A stretch of DNA of 64,000 nt from Fulvia fulva (lineage: Eukaryota; Ascomycota; Dothideomycetes; Mycosphaerellales; Mycosphaerellaceae): contig NC_063014.1 in the NCBI RefSeq assembly GCF_020509005.1, forward strand, positions 2,480,001 to 2,544,000, written 5' to 3'. The position numbers and the translations under genes were made by a program. This document shows, one piece after another, positions 32,930 to 47,335 of the stretch; position 1 is the stretch's first letter, and the number at the start of each line of letters is the position of its first letter. The notes beneath the pieces are model-generated. The model had not been told where the DNA came from and did no database searches. It worked only from the letters and a program-made list of their open reading frames with translations.

Positions 32930-35900
32930 AAGATTAACGACGTCTATCGGCGCTATCGCTAAATACGATATATTCGAAAGCCCTTATTAAGGCTATTCTA
33001 ACGATCTATAAAGTAGGCTACTGCCCCTAGAATTAAGGGAGTTCTACCTTATTTAATTTAGATAGCTTAAAGTTCTCTTTACCCTATTTCTTTAGCTCTA
33101 AACGCCGCGGAGGTGCCTAGCTACATTAGGCAACTCCTAGGTAATAGTAGCCTAGGCTACGGTACTACCGGCGCCTACGGCTATATAGGCGAAGCTCCCC
33201 TAAGACAACTAGTAGCAACTTATAGAGGACGTAAAAAGTATAGAAACTAACGATTAGCTCTTATACCGGTCTCTATAGGTATCAATCACTTAGCTACGTA
33301 CGGCGCTAGTCCTATCGTATTACGGAGGGTAATAAGAAAAAAGGACGAGGTCCTAGGCGATTAATAAGGCCACCCGGAATTAACGCCCCTATAGCTAGGT
33401 ATCGGTCGCGGTATTAATACTAGGACCCCGCCTAACGTACGATATAGTTACGATCCGTATTATAGTAAAGGAAGACTAGGCCGAAGTTACGAAGCTATCG
33501 AATAAGGAGCTCGCCTAGCGAATTAATTAACTAGAGGTAGTCGTAGTGAACTAATAGTCTTATAGTACTCTATAGATCTATACTAGCTCTACTACTACTA
33601 GGAGGTACCTAGAGGCATAGCTATAGTAGGTATTTAAGGTTACGATATTAGCAAAGGTCTTAATAAAGCAATTTACGATCCTAGTCTACGACATGCCTAA
33701 AGAGTTCGACCTAACTAACTAAAGTCACCTACGTACTCTCTAAGAGGACAACCCGGTCACTCTTAACTCTCTAATCTAGAAGACAACTTAGCTCTATAGG
33801 AAATAGCTAGAAGGTAAGAAGGCCTCGGCGTTAATCGTATAGCTATAAGACGCGAAAGCGGCGGATCTAGTAATAGAACAAGGCCTAATCTAGTAATATA
33901 GCCTTAAGATAGTCGAGAAGTACTCCTTATCCTTTCGTGTCCTCTAATACTTTAGATACTAATAGTACGGACACTAAACCTATACGTATATAAACAAGTA
34001 GGCCTACTCGAACTATATAGGAGACTATATATCTAGGGACTATATATCGGCTACGAGGCGGTATACAAACTGTCCGGGGTACTACCTATCGTATAGCGCG
34101 GAATACCTATAGCGGAAACTAGCGAAAAACAAGGCAATTATAAACCGAACCGTCGCCCTAAGATTCTACGGCGACCGTAAGGCTAGTCTATACCGGAACT
34201 AGCTAGTAGCGGTCGGGTATAAGCGCTCTAGGGCCGAGAATAATATAAAGGATACGTAACCTAGGGCGTACGGGAGGCTACGTACTCTACTAGCTACGGC
34301 GAGGGAATATAACTAGGCCCGGCTCCCCTTTAGTATATAGCTAATAGGCGTAGACTAGGACGCGCTAGGTAGTAGGGTATAGGACATTATAGAGGAAATA
34401 ATTGTCGATAACGATAACTAGCCTCTATACGCTTAGTATTATCTAGTATAACGTTAATTATAGTAAGGATATAGTATAGAACTCTTTCCTATACGAGGCG
34501 GACCCGTACGTCTACTACGTCCTAGTAATCTAGGAGCTATAGATTAACCCGTACTATAAGAGACTAACGACCTATAAGTTACTAGGCTATACGATATACC
34601 TATAAAGCGACGGTAGACCCCGTACGTACTACTATATTAGTAAGGACATACTAGAATCCGACTAGGAGGTAGTATACTACGTAGATAAAGAAGGCGAGGG
34701 AGATATTACCTACCTCTCCGTAGGTAGTACTTAGATATATAACTTATATATATAACCGCTAGCCTCGAGGTCTAGCCGCGACCTTAGGGTCTATAGACAC
34801 CTAGACAGTACGCTTAAGAGACAAGGGTGCCACATCGTAGTAGGAGACTTTAATATATACTACCCTTCCTAGGAAAGCCTTATATAGCCGTACCCTATAG
34901 TCGACGAAGTAATCGACTTAATAGCGAGTAACGTAATTGCCCTTAATACCCTAAAGGACCTAGGTACCTAGGAGAGAGGGGGACTCTAAGGTACGATCGA
35001 CCTCTCCTAGATCTTAGATAGCTACTACTATATAGTAACCTACTATAGGATTAAATATAAACTCGAGGCGTCGTTAGACGATATACTAGTCAGGACCTCT
35101 ATTACGATATAGATATAATATATACTAGCGAGGACCCCTAAGCTAAACTAGGGAAAGGCTTACTAGGCTAATATCTAGGTATACCTCGACGACTCCGAGA
35201 GGCTAGTCTAGATCGCGTAGTAGTAATATAATAGTAAAGACGAGATAGACGAGGTAGTCTAAGGGTTAATAGACGAGATAAGAAAAGCGACCTTACTTTA
35301 CGTTCCGCTTACCTAACTAACGATATAGTTCAAACTATACTAGACGCCGAAGTATACTATAGTAGTAAGAGAAGTAAGGAGAGCCCGCCGGGTATAGATA
35401 AGTAGCTATAGCGAGGAGGCCTAGAAAGTATATAGGGAGGTATACTAATAGAAGAAAGCTATAATACCGAGGGAGAAAGTAGTCGGCTAGAGAGCTATAG
35501 TAGAAGAAATCGCCGGCAAGCTAGCGAGGATATAGAAGCTAGCAGAATGGGCCCGATAGGTCCCTATATAGGGCCCCTCCTTCTCTATCCTAGCGCTATA
35601 ATCGCCTAGTAGCCCGGTTAGCGACCCCGAGGCCAAGGCGCGTCTACTAGCTAGTAAGTTCTTCCCGCCCCTAGTCGAGGCTAATCTAAGCGACATAAAG
35701 AGCTCTACTCCCCTAGCCCCTAGTATCGCGGTCTAATAGGATATATCCGAGGGAGATATTACCGCTATACTTAGGAAGTTACCGGCGAAGAAAGCCCCGG
35801 GGCCGGATAGGATCATAAATGAGCTACTAAAGAAGTATAGAGATTAACTAGCCCTAGTAGTCGTAGCGATCTTTAACGCCTACCTATAGACCGGATACTA

Positions 35901-37900
35901 CCTAATAGCATTTAAATAATCGACGATAGTAGTCCTACGTAAGCCGTAAAAGGAAGACTATACGTAGGTAAAGTCGTACTGCCTAATTACGCTCCTTAAC
36001 ACTCTTAGGAAGGCGCTTAAGAAGCTAGTTATAACGAGACTCTCCGAGGCGGTAGAGGAGTACTCCCTACTCCCGGACACCTAGATAGGTACGCGCCTAT
36101 AGCGATCGACGCTATCCGCGATAGAACTTATTACCTCTTAGGTAAAGGCTATCTAGTATAGGAATAGGGATAAGGTAGTATCCTTCCTTAGTCTAGACAT
36201 ATCGGGAGCCTTCGACTATATATTATACCCGCGGCTACTCTATATCCTAAGGTCGAAAGGACTCCCTAAGTAGCTTATTAACTTCGTACGGTCCTACCTC
36301 TAAAACCGTAGTACGTCGATCCTAGTCGGTTAGTACAAAAGCCTATTTTAAGTAGTCTATACTAGAATCCCGTAAGGCTTAACGCTAGTACCTATCCTAT
36401 TCCTCTTCTTTATAGCGACGCTACTCCTAGCCCTAGGATCCTAGAACACCGCTACGAGCGGCTTCGTAGACGATACGAACATCCTAGCGTAGTCTTCCTT
36501 GACTAAGGAGAACTATAGGCTACTAGAAGAGAAGCATAAGACCTATAAGGGCTAGGCTAGGAGGTATAGGGCTCGGTTTGCCCTAGAAAAGTATAATCTA
36601 ATATACTTTACGCGCCGGCGACGGTTCTATAATATATAAGCTTCTATCTAGATATAGGGGTATACGACTAACCCGGTAAACTAGCTTAGGATCCGCGGAC
36701 TATAGGTAGACCCGGCGCTACGGTAGAGGAAGTACGTATAGGTAATATTACGGAAAGCTAAATAGAATATAGTATTATACTAGAGGCTCACTACGTCTAT
36801 ATAGGGAGCGGACTTTTAGTAGTTACGACTTCTATATACGGCTATTATACGGCTAGTCCTTACCTATAGTAGCTAAGTATAGTCCCTAGGCGAGAGGGCC
36901 TACCTATTAAAGGGACTCGTCGCGCCGTTAGTAAAGATCTAAAACTGATGCCTAAGGAAGGTTACTAGGGTATATAAGTCGATACTAATAAGGATACTTA
37001 AGTACGAGACCGGTATACCGCCGGTCGACCTATATATCTAGGGACTATAGACCTCCTACTTAGGCAAGTCGGTATAGTACCTAGTATAGAAGGTTATCGC
37101 TAGTATAGTCGTAAGGGCCCGCGAATTAGTACTAGCGTATAAGGGCATTCGACCCGGAAACGAGCCGAACTACCGGGTAAGGGACGAATAGCTAGTAATA
37201 CGATAGGAGGGTAAGAAATCGTTTATAGAGCAACTATAGAAAGAGAGGTAGAACAACTAGGTTATAGGGTATAGTAGACGCCCTTAGCTAGCGGGATAAC
37301 CTAAGGAATAGTTAGCTACGAAATCCGCGGTCAAGTACCCCCCGAAGCTTATCTACTACCGCCTTACGAGGGTATAGAGTAGTATAGTAACCTAACTACG
37401 AAGCGAACACATCGGCCTCTAGGGGTACCTATTATAGAGGAAGGTTCTAGAATATATAAATACTAGCTACCTCTACGGCTATTACTCCTAGAATATACGG
37501 TACGTACTCCTCGTCTATCCGAGGTAGTCGCTAGGAAGGGGGGAGTAGATAGTAAAGGCAAGGAACCGGACGATTAGGGCACTTCTTAATAACTTTAAGA
37601 ACCTACGGCGTATTACGAACTAGATACTAGAGAAGGGCTAGCTAGAACAGTACCGCCTAGTAGGAGTAGTATAGGAAGAGAGGATACGGCGTAGCGCGAC
37701 GAGACCGGCCGGGAGCGGGGGCTAACGGGGTAGTAATATAGACTACGTACGTTTAGAGGGAAAGCTAATCTAGATAAGGAGAAGTCGGGGGCGGGAAGGG
37801 TTTTTACCTATTCGGGTTTCCCTTTGTATATAACAATAGATATATATCTATATAGGCCGAATAGGGTCCTAGAATAGGGGAATAACATATCTAATCTAAT
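32930..37900 (+). mobile_element. LINE copy A, RIPed
   Basis: A non-LTR element of about 4.95 kb in plus orientation, nearly identical to copy B (42,342-47,320, minus). Read through stops it shows ORF1 remains near 33.9-34.1 kb, an endonuclease (VVGDFNIYYPS at about 34.84 kb), a reverse transcriptase (GFVDDTNILA near 36.47 kb) and a 3' end with an ATCT-type tail (about 37,880-37,905). The left boundary is judged only from where homology to copy B fades. The flanks share a possible, imperfect duplication around CCGCG-TAAGT. Confidence 0.8.
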
Positions 37901-37904
37901 CTAT

Positions 37905-40900
37905 ATATCCGGACCGCGTAAGTAGGATATAGTATAAGTAAGGAAATAGGATAGGTAGGGATATACCGCCGCTCGGTATAGGTAGGTCTACTCTCTCTTA
38001 TCTTTATATACCCGATTTATAAATTCCTATAACTAATAATACGCCTTAGTCTTTAATACGATACGAGGGTAGTAGGGTAGAGGGTAAGAAGCTAGTATAA
38101 CTAGATATCAAAGATACTCGTCTCTTGTCTTACGAGGACGATAGTAAAGGCATCGACTTTATATAGTTTATTAATAGTATAGTGCCTCCTCGTATAGACT
38201 AGATCGACTTCGACGATATAGACTTCGAGTATAATCTAATAAACTATAAGATCGCTAATACCGAAGCATATAAGATAGTAGTTACTTTACGGACTAATAC
38301 TATAAATCTTAAGGTTAAGAGTACTATAGATAGGTACGCCTACTAGAAGGTCATACTCGACTACTTCCGAGCCTAGGTACGACGCTATTACGAGGAACGC
38401 GATCAAGTCGATACTAAACTTGCGAAGCTCTAAGAAGAATATAATGTCGTCTTCGAAAACCGATAGGATATAGCGACCGAGCGAGATAAGATATAAGCCG
38501 ATACTATATTATATTAGACATCCTAGGAAGATACTAAGGCCCGTATCTAGATACTATAAATAGCCTTAGATAACGCCGTAACTAAGGAATACTATAAGAA
38601 GATTACCGATAAGCTAGTAGGCCGTATTAATACTACTAATAGCTATCTCGAGTAAGTAGAAGACGAAGTCGACTAACTTAAGGCCAAGATTATATAGTAG
38701 GACACTAAGATCTCGTAACTTAAGATATAAGCCTAGCTTACCGCCTTACTAAGCGAGCGAGACCGCCCGCTCACTTTCTCTAAGTAGTTACGACCCTAGT
38801 AATAGCCGTAGTAGTAGGAATAGTAGACTACTAGTCTAGAAAGATTCCTATAAGCCGGTACCCGTCGTTCTTAGACTCTAGTAGGTAGCGGCTATCGGGC
38901 CCGTACCTATAACCGTACTATCCGCGCCGGTTCTCTCGTACCCTTAGTAGCCCGTACTAATAATACTACGATATTCGCCGCCTAAACCGACTAACGTTTC
39001 CCCTATCCTAAAGAGTTCGACAACTTAGGCGAGCTCTCCTATATCGACTAGAAAGAGAGCTATAAGGACTCTATCGCGGTACGATATACTATATAAACAC
39101 CTTGCCTTAATATCTTTAACTACGTTAAGCGTTATACTCTCGGTACCCCTAGAGATATTATCCGTACGGCTATTAAGAACGACGAATAGGTAAGCCTCGA
39201 GGATATATAGGACGAGTTAGACGACAACTTCGGTAAGAATCCTCGAGACATTAAGCTTAAGGCTAGACGCGACCTATACTAGCTAAAGTAGAAGTACGGC
39301 TAGGAATTTAGTAAATATATCGTCGAATACCGCCGCCTTAGCGCTAAGGCCGGTAAGCCTATAGTGTCGTACGAGCTATAGATTAGCCTAAACGAGTTCT
39401 AGATAAAGAAGATAGAGGACTACTAGCTTATAGACCCTATTAGCTAGTTCATTCGTATCGCTAAAGACAAAGAAGAGGTATATAATACCGTAAAGAGTAT
39501 ATATAGTAAGAGGGACAAGAATAAGGACACCTAGTAAGGCGGTAACGGGCGTCGTAGTAGTTAAGGATAAGGCTAATAGGGCTTTAGACAATAGAGCGCT
39601 AGTATAGTACTACGAGCTACGCCGCCTACTATAAATAACACGCTTACGGTCTCTACGCGTACCTAGAATACTAGTCCGGCCGTACGCCTTATTCCCTAGC
39701 GTTATACTATACTACCTAAGCTTACCGACGAACTCCGCGACTAGCTACGCTAGTAAGGCCGCTACTTCTACTATCGTAAACCTAGATATACCGGCCTCGA
39801 CCCTATATATATTCTTTATAACTCCCGCGGTAAGTAGCGTACCGGCGACGTCGACCGCGAGATACCTATCGCTCTTAACGCTATAACCGACGCGCTAGCC
39901 CTCTAGATCGAAGTACTACCCGTTTAGGGAAATGCCTAGCTCCTTAGTACCGTTACGCTAAAGGAGTAATATATAAATCTACGAATCATAAACACGAAGA
40001 ACAAGACTACGAGATATATACCTAAGAGGAAGAATACCTATATATAGTAATAGCTAAGGGTAATACCTATACGCCTATATATATATAACTAACGTATAGA
40101 AAGTATATAGTATATACTAGTACTATGACTAGTATATTAGGTAGAAGAGCAAACGTACTTACCCTCTCTAATACTAGCGCCTCCTCTAAGTTTATTGACC
40201 TAAGATTCGTTTGCGTAAACAAAGTCCCTACCTTTAAGCTAGAAAGGCTAAGACGCCTACGTATAGCTAACGGAGCGGCTATACGACTACTCGAAGTAGT
40301 ACTAATAGACGTTACTATTAGTAGCTATACTAGTTAAGAGCTATACTACGTTATTAACCTCGATAAGTACGACCTAGTACTAGGTATCTCCTAGCTCGAA
40401 GAACACGACCCTTCGTATAGCTTTAAATATAAGACACTTAGCTTCGATAAGCCTACCTACTACTAATATTATTATAAGAACGGCATGCCTTATACGATTA
40501 TAATAGAAGCCGATAATAGTAAGCCTAAGGCGCCGAAACTAGTACTACCCGAGCTAGAACCCAATATCTATTTTATTAGCGGAGACGCCTATTATCGTAT
40601 AGCGAAGCGAGCCTAGAAGCGATAAGACTAGCTAGACGCCGATAAGCTCTTCGTACTATAGCCGGAGGATTTCGACGACGAGGAGTATACCTCTACCTTT
40701 ACTATATCGCTAGATAATTCAGAAATCTTTATAAATAAGAACAAGGTATAGGACCCGAAGGCTAAGCTACCGCCCGAATGTTACGACCTAGCCGACACCT
40801 TTAGGTATAAGAGCGAGTTTAAGCTACCTAAGTATAGCCCGTCCGACTATACAATCAACTTGAAACTAGGATTAGAAGTGTAGCGACCCTATAAGAAGGC

Positions 40901-41395
40901 CTTTAGTATAAACCCGGATTAGCTAGTAGTCGTTAAGAAACTTATTAATAATAGTATAGCTAACGGTACGGTCGAACTATCTAAATTAGACATATTGTCT
41001 CCCGTATTAATTATTAAAAAGCTAGGAGGCGGACTCCGCGTCTACGTCGACTACCGCGCCCTAGATACTATTATACTTAAGGACCGATACCTAATACCTA
41101 TATTAAGGAAGACACTTAAGCGAGTTTCTAAGGCTAAGTAGTTTACTAAGCTTAATATCGTCGCCGTATTTAATAATATACGTATCCGTAAAAGGGACAA
41201 ATAGATAACCGCCTTTATTACTAGGTATAGATTATACTAGTTTAGGGTCCTTCCGTTCGGCCTCTATAATAGCCCTAGTAGTTAGTAGCGTAAGATTAAC
41301 AATATCCTCCGAGAATTCCTAGACGACTTTGCTATAGTATATCTTAATAACGTCCTAACTTATGCGGACGGCTCCTTAGATAATTATAGAGCTTA
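37905..41395 (+). mobile_element. gypsy-3, left part: gag, protease, start of RT; RIPed
   Basis: Plus-strand gypsy remnants. Gag-like sequence runs from about 38.1 to 40.0 kb, protease lies near 40.15 kb (SSKFIDLRFV), and RT starts at about 40.9 kb (GGGLRVYVDYRALDTI, LPFGLYNSP, FAIVYLNNVLTYADG). It stops abruptly at about 41,395 inside RT, where minus-strand gypsy-2 begins. The missing downstream part of a gypsy RT resumes at 55,908. The first 125 bp (37,905-38,030) look like LTR or leader sequence. A 70-residue frame at 40125-40337 is a surviving protease fragment. Confidence 0.7.
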
Positions 41396-41404
41396 CTATA
41401 GCGG

Positions 41405-41562
41405 TTTATAGTCGTATTGATATAAAGTAGCTAGATACGTAGGAAAGAGGAGCGCGAGGTACGCCGAGGCTATATATAAGCCGAGGTATTACGCTAGTAC
41501 GCGCGGTTACGTAACCTACGTACTAGCTATCTATTTACTAGGCCTAGGGCCGTAATACTACC
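41405..41562 (-). repeat. Probable 3' LTR of gypsy-2
   Basis: About 158 bp between the polypurine tract and gypsy-3. It starts TAGTATTACGGCC on the minus strand, like other LTRs here (ancestral TGTTACGG). The far end is estimated. Confidence 0.5.
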
Positions 41563-42326
41563 CCCCCTCTCAAATCGCGCTTAGTCCCTTAAGCTCGTAT
41601 CATTACCGCTACGAATACGATACTATCTTCTATATCGTCCTCTATATCTTCTATCTTATCCGTCTCCTTCGTTAGTCCGGTATCTTACTAACCGTCGGTT
41701 ATCTTTCTTAAAAAAGCCGCCTCCGGGTCTTTATAAGTACTAGTTTTAGGCTCGTAGTTATTAACTAGTAGAAGAGCTATAGGTACCTACGTAATCAATT
41801 CGTATAGCCCTCCTATAGTTATTAGGTTAGTCGTAGCTATTAACGAAGCGTTTACGACGTCTTCGTATATATCCTTATTAGGAATTTATCCTAGTAGCGG
41901 CGTAAAGCCGGCTAGCCTATCCTTCGTAGGATAGTTATAGTAGAAGTCCGGGATAGAGGCGGCGGTAGTATCTATTAACTCCTTAGCGGGCTCCTAAGTA
42001 GGCTTACTATAACCTACCTATTATACTAGGTATTTATATCTTCGCTCTTTCCTCCTACTACGAGGTACTAGGCCTAGCGGTAGCGAGCTCTTAACGTCTA
42101 GCACCTCGTCTAATACCTATTACGCGCTCTTATTGCTATTATCGTCCTCTACTTCGATCGGGGTAGGCGGTAGCTAAACTTAACTAGGGACTTACGCGTA
42201 GGCTAGTTAGAGTAGATTAGTATAAGACCCGTTATAGAGATTACTAAGGGAGCGTAGTAGGTCTAGACGATACGTATCGTACGGTAGGACTTCTATAATC
42301 GCGTATAGCCCTACGTAGCGGTAGTA

Positions 42327-42341
42327 GAGCTTCTTTAATAG
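42327..42341 (+). repeat. Left target-site duplication of LINE B
   Basis: GAGCTTCTTTAATAG, identical to 47,321-47,335. Confidence 0.85.
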
Positions 42342-45300
42342 ATAGATAGATAGATTTGTCATTCCCCTATTCTAGGACCCTATCCGGCCTATATAGATAT
42401 ATATCTATTGTTATATATAAAGGGAAACCCGAATAGGTGAAAACCCTTCCCGCCCCCGACTACTCCTTGTCTAGTTTAGCTTTCCCTCTGAACGTACGTA
42501 GTCTATGTCACTACCCCGTTAGCCCCCGCTCCTAGCCGGTCTCGTCGCGCTACGTCGTGTCCTCTCTTCCTACACTGCTCCTACTAGGCGGTACTGTTCT
42601 AGCTAGCCCTTCTCTAGTATCTAGTTCGTAATGCGCCGTAGGTCTTTAGCGTTGTTAAGAAGTGCCCTAATCGTCCGGTTCCTCGCCTTTGCCATCCACT
42701 CCCCCCTTCCTAGCGACCACCTCGGACAGACGAGGAGTACGTGCCGTACGTTCTAGGAGCGATAGCCGTAGGGGTAGCTAGTATTCGTGTATCCTAGAAC
42801 CTTCCTCTATAATAGGTACCCCTAGAGGCCGATGTGTTCGCTTCGTAGTTAGGTTGCTATACTACTCTATACCCTCGTAAGGCGGTAGTAGATAAGCTTT
42901 AGGGGGTACTTAACCGCGGATTTTGTAGCTAACTATTCCTTAGGTTGTCCCGCTAGCTAAGGGCGTCTACTATACCCTACAACCTAGTTGTTCCACCTCT
43001 CTTTCTATAGTTGCTCTACAAACGATTTCTTACCTTCCTATTATATTGCTAGCTATTCGTCCCTTGCCCGGTAGTTCGGCTCGTTTCCGGGTCGAATGCC
43101 CCTATACGCTAGTACTAATTCGCGGGCCCTTACGACTACACTAGCGATGACCTTCTATACTAGGTACTGTGCCGACTTGCCTAAGTAGGAGGTCCGTAGT
43201 CCCTAGATATATAGGTCGATCGGCGGTATAGCGGTCTCGTACTTAAGTATCCTCGTTAGTGTCGACTTATATACCCCGGTGACCTTCCTTAGGCATTAGT
43301 TTTAGATCTTCGCTAGCGGCGCGACGAGTCCCTTCGATAGGTAGGCCCTCTCGCCTAAGGACTATACTTGGCTACTATAGGTAAGGACTGGCCGTATAAT
43401 AGCCGTATATAGAAGTCGTAACTACTAAAAGTCCGCTCCCTATATAGACGTAGTGAGCCTCTAGTATAATACTATATTCTCTTTAGCTTTCCGTAATATT
43501 ACCTATACGTACTTCCTCTACCGTAGCGCCGGGTCTACCTAAAGTCCGCGGATCCTAAGCTAGTTTACCGGGTTAGTCGTATACCCCTATATCTAGATAG
43601 AAGCTTATATATTATATAACCGTCGCCTACGGGTAAAGTGTATTAGATTATACTTTTCTAGGGCAAACCGAGCCCTATACCTCCTAGCCTAGCCCTTATA
43701 GATCTTGTGCTTCTCTTCTAGTAGCCTATAGTTCTCCTTAGTCGAGGAAGACTACGCTAGGATGTTTGTGTCGTCTACGAAGCCGCTCGTAGCGGTGTTC
43801 TAGGATTCTAGGGCTGGGAGCAGCGTCGCTATAAAGAAGAGGAACAGAATAGGTGCTAGCGTTAAGCCTTACGGGATTCTAGTATAGACTACTTGAAATG
43901 GGCTTCTGTACTAGCCGACTAGGATCGACGTACTACGGTTTTAGAGGTAGGACCGTACGAAGTTAATAAGCTACTTAGGGAGTCCCTTCGACCTTAGGAT
44001 ATAGAGTAGCCGCGGGTATAATACGTAGTCGAAGGCTCCCGATATGTCTAGGCTAAGTAAGGAAGCCACCTTGTCCCTATTCTTATACTAGATAGCCTTT
44101 ACCTAAGAGGTGATAAGTTCTATCGCGGATAGCGTCGATCGCTATAGGCGCGCACCTATCTAGGTATCCGGGAGTAGGGAGTGTTCCTCTACCGCCTCGG
44201 AGAGTCTCGTTATAACTAGCTTCTTAAGCGCCTTCCTAAGAATATTAAGGAGCGCAATTAGGCGGTACGACTTTACCTACGTATAGTCTTCCTTCTACGG
44301 CTTACGTAGGACCACTGTCGTCGATTGTTTAAAAGCTATTAGGTGGTACCCGGTCTATAGGCAGGCGTTAAAGATCGCTATAACTACTAGGGCTAGTTAA
44401 TCTCTACACTTCTTTAGTAGCTCGTTTAGGATCCTATCCGGCCCCGGGGCTTTCTTCGCCGGCAACTTCCTTAGTATAGCGGCAACTTCTCCCTCGGACA
44501 CCTCCTATTAGACCGCGATACTAGGGGCTAGGGGAGTAGAGCTGTTTATGTCGCTTAGATTAGCCTCGACTAGGGGCGGGAAGAACTTACTAGCTAGTAG
44601 ACGCGCCTTGGCCTCGGGGTCGCTAACCGGGCCACTAGGCGATTATAGCGCTAGGATAGAGAAGGAGGGGCCCTATATAGGGTCCTGTCGGGCCCATTTC
44701 GCTAGCTTCTACATCTTCTCTAGCTTGCCGGCGATTTCTTCTACTATAGCCCTCTAGCCGACTGCTTTCTCCCTCCGTATTATAGCTTTCTTCTATTAGT
44801 ATGCCTCCCTATATACGTTCTAGGCCTCCTCGCTATAGCTGCTCGTCTATACCCGGCGGGCTCTCCTTGCTTCTCTTACTACCGTAGTACACTCCGGCGT
44901 CTAGTATAGTTTAGACTATATCGTTAGTTAGGTAAGCGGAACGTAAAGTAAGGTCGCTTTTCTTATTTCGTCTATTAACCCCTAGACTACTTCGTCTATC
45001 TCGTCTTTACTGTTATATTACTACTACGCGATCTAGACTAGCCTCTTAGAGTCATCGAGGTACGCCTAGATGTTAGCCTAGTAGGCCTTTCCCTAGTTTA
45101 GCTTAGGGGTTCTCGCTAGTGTACGTTATATCTATATCGTAATAGAGGTCCTGACTAGTATATAGTCTAACGACGCCTCGAGTTCATATTCGATCCTAGA
45201 GTAGGTTACCGTGTAGTAGTGGCTATCTGAGATCTAGGAGAGGTCGATCGTGCCTTAGAGTCCCCCTCTCTTCTAGGTACCTAGGTCCTTCGGGGTATTA

Positions 45301-47320
45301 AGGGCAATTGCGTTACTCGCTATCAAGTCGAGTACTTCGTCGGCTATAGGGTGCGGCTATATAAGGCTTTCCTAGGAAGGGTAGTGTATATTAAAGTCTC
45401 CTACTACGATGTGGCACCCTTGTCTCTTAAGCGCACTGTCTAGGTGTCTATAGACCCCTAGGTCGCGGCTAGACCTCGAGGCTAGCGGTTATATATATAG
45501 GTTGTATATCTAGGTGCTACCTACGTAGAGGGAGGTATTATCGCCCCCGCCTTCTTCGTCTACCTAGTACACTACCTCCTAGTCGGATTCTAGTATGTCC
45601 TTACTGATATAGAAGCACGTACGGGGTCTGCCGTCGCCTCGTAGGTATGTCGTATAGCCTAGTAACTTATAGGTCGTTAGTCTCTTATAGTACGGATTAA
45701 TCTATAGCTCCTAGATTGTAAGGACGTAGTAGACGCGCGGGTCCGCCTCGTATAGGAAATGGTTCTGGACTATATCCTTACTATAGTTGACGTTATACTA
45801 GATAATACTAAGCGTATCGAGGCTAGTTATCGGCATCGACAATCATTTCCTCTATATCGTCCTATGTCCTACTGCCCTGTACGTCCTAGTCTACGCCTAT
45901 CGTCTATATACTAAAGGGGAGCCGGGCCTAGTTATATTCCCTCGCCGTAGCTAGTAGAGTACGTAGCCTCCCGTACGCCCTAGGTTACGTATCCTTTATA
46001 TTATTCTCGGCCCTAGAGCGCTTATACCCGACCGCTACTAGCTAGTTCCGGTATAGACTAGCCTTACGGTCGCCGTAGAATCTTAGGGCGACGGTTCGGT
46101 TTATAATTGCCTTGTTTTTCGCTAGTTTCCGCTATAGGTATTCCGCGCTATACGATAGGTAGTACCCCGGACAGTTTGTATACCGCCTCGTAGCCGATAT
46201 ATAGTCCCTAGATATATAGTCTCCTATATAGTTCGAGTAGGCCTACTTGTTTATATACGTATAGGTTTAGTGTCCGTACTATTAGTATCTAAAGTATTAG
46301 AGGACACGAAAGGATAAGGAGTACTTCTCGACTATCTTAAGGCTATATTACTAGATTAGGCCTTGTTCTATTACTAGATCCGCCGCTTTCGCGTCTTATA
46401 GCTATACGATTAACGCCGAGGCCTTCTTACCTTCTAGCTATTTCCTATAGAGCTAAGTTGTCTTCTAGATTAGAGAGTTAAGAGTGACCGGGTTGTCCTC
46501 TTAGAGAGTACGTAGGTGACTTTAGTTAGTTAGGTCGAACTCTTTAGGCATGTCGTAGACTAGGATCGTAAATTGCTTTATTAAGACCTTTGCTAATATC
46601 GTAACCTTAAATACCTACTATAGCTATGCCTCTAGGTACCTCCTAGTAGTAGTAGAGCTAGTATAGATCTATAGAGTACTATAAGACTATTAGTTCACTA
46701 CGACTACCTCTAGTTAATTAATTCGCTAGGCGAGCTCCTTATTCGATAGCTTCGTAACTTCGGCCTAGTCTTCCTTTACTATAATACGGATCGTAACTAT
46801 ATCGTACGTTAGGCGGGGTCCTAGTATTAATACCGCGACCGATACCTAGCTATAGGGGCGTTAATTCCGGGTGGCCTTATTAATCGCCTAGGACCTCGTC
46901 CTTTTTTCTTATTACCCTCCGTAATACGATAGGACTAGCGCCGTACGTAGCTAAGTGATTGATACCTATAGAGACCGGTATAAGAGCTAATCGTTAGTTT
47001 CTATACTTTTTACGTCCTCTATAAGTTGCTACTAGTTGTCTTAGGGGAGCTTCGCCTATATAGCCGTAGGCGCCGGTAGTACCGTAGCCTAGGCTACTAT
47101 TACCTAGGAGTTGCCTAATGTAGCTAGGCACCTCCGCGGCGTTTAGAGCTGAAGAAACAGGGTGAAGAGAGCTTTAAGCTATCCAGATTAAATGAGGTAT
47201 AACTCCCTTAGTCCTAGGGGTAGTGGCCTGCTTTATATATCGTTAGAATGGCCTTAATAAGAGCTTTCGAATGTGTCTTGTTTTAGCGTAGAGATCGATA
47301 AGCGTTTTTTTCTAATATTC
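42342..47320 (-). mobile_element. LINE copy B, RIPed, with exact target-site duplication
   Basis: The 4979 bp element, in minus orientation, is inserted in gypsy-2. A perfect 15 bp duplication GAGCTTCTTTAATAG flanks it (42,327-42,341 and 47,321-47,335). The 3' tail is a run of ATCT-type repeats (42,342-42,356). It matches copy A along its whole length; differences are mainly C/T and G/A. The 5'-most 150 bp (47,155-47,320) keep more CA and TG than the rest. Confidence 0.87.
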
Positions 47321-47335
47321 GAGCTTCTTTAATAG
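47321..47335 (+). repeat. Right target-site duplication of LINE B
   Basis: GAGCTTCTTTAATAG, identical to 42,327-42,341. Confidence 0.85.

Noticed and set aside
42341..42356. GATA-type tetranucleotide run as microsatellite or telomere-like repeat
   Set aside because: The same short run occurs at the 3' end of each LINE here (22.27, 37.89, 55.9 and 58.83 kb), so it is the retrotransposon tail.
44548..44757. Identical 69-residue frames in LINE A (minus) and LINE B (plus)
   Set aside because: They run antisense to ORF2 of the LINE in both copies; similarity reflects the duplicated element, not a gene.
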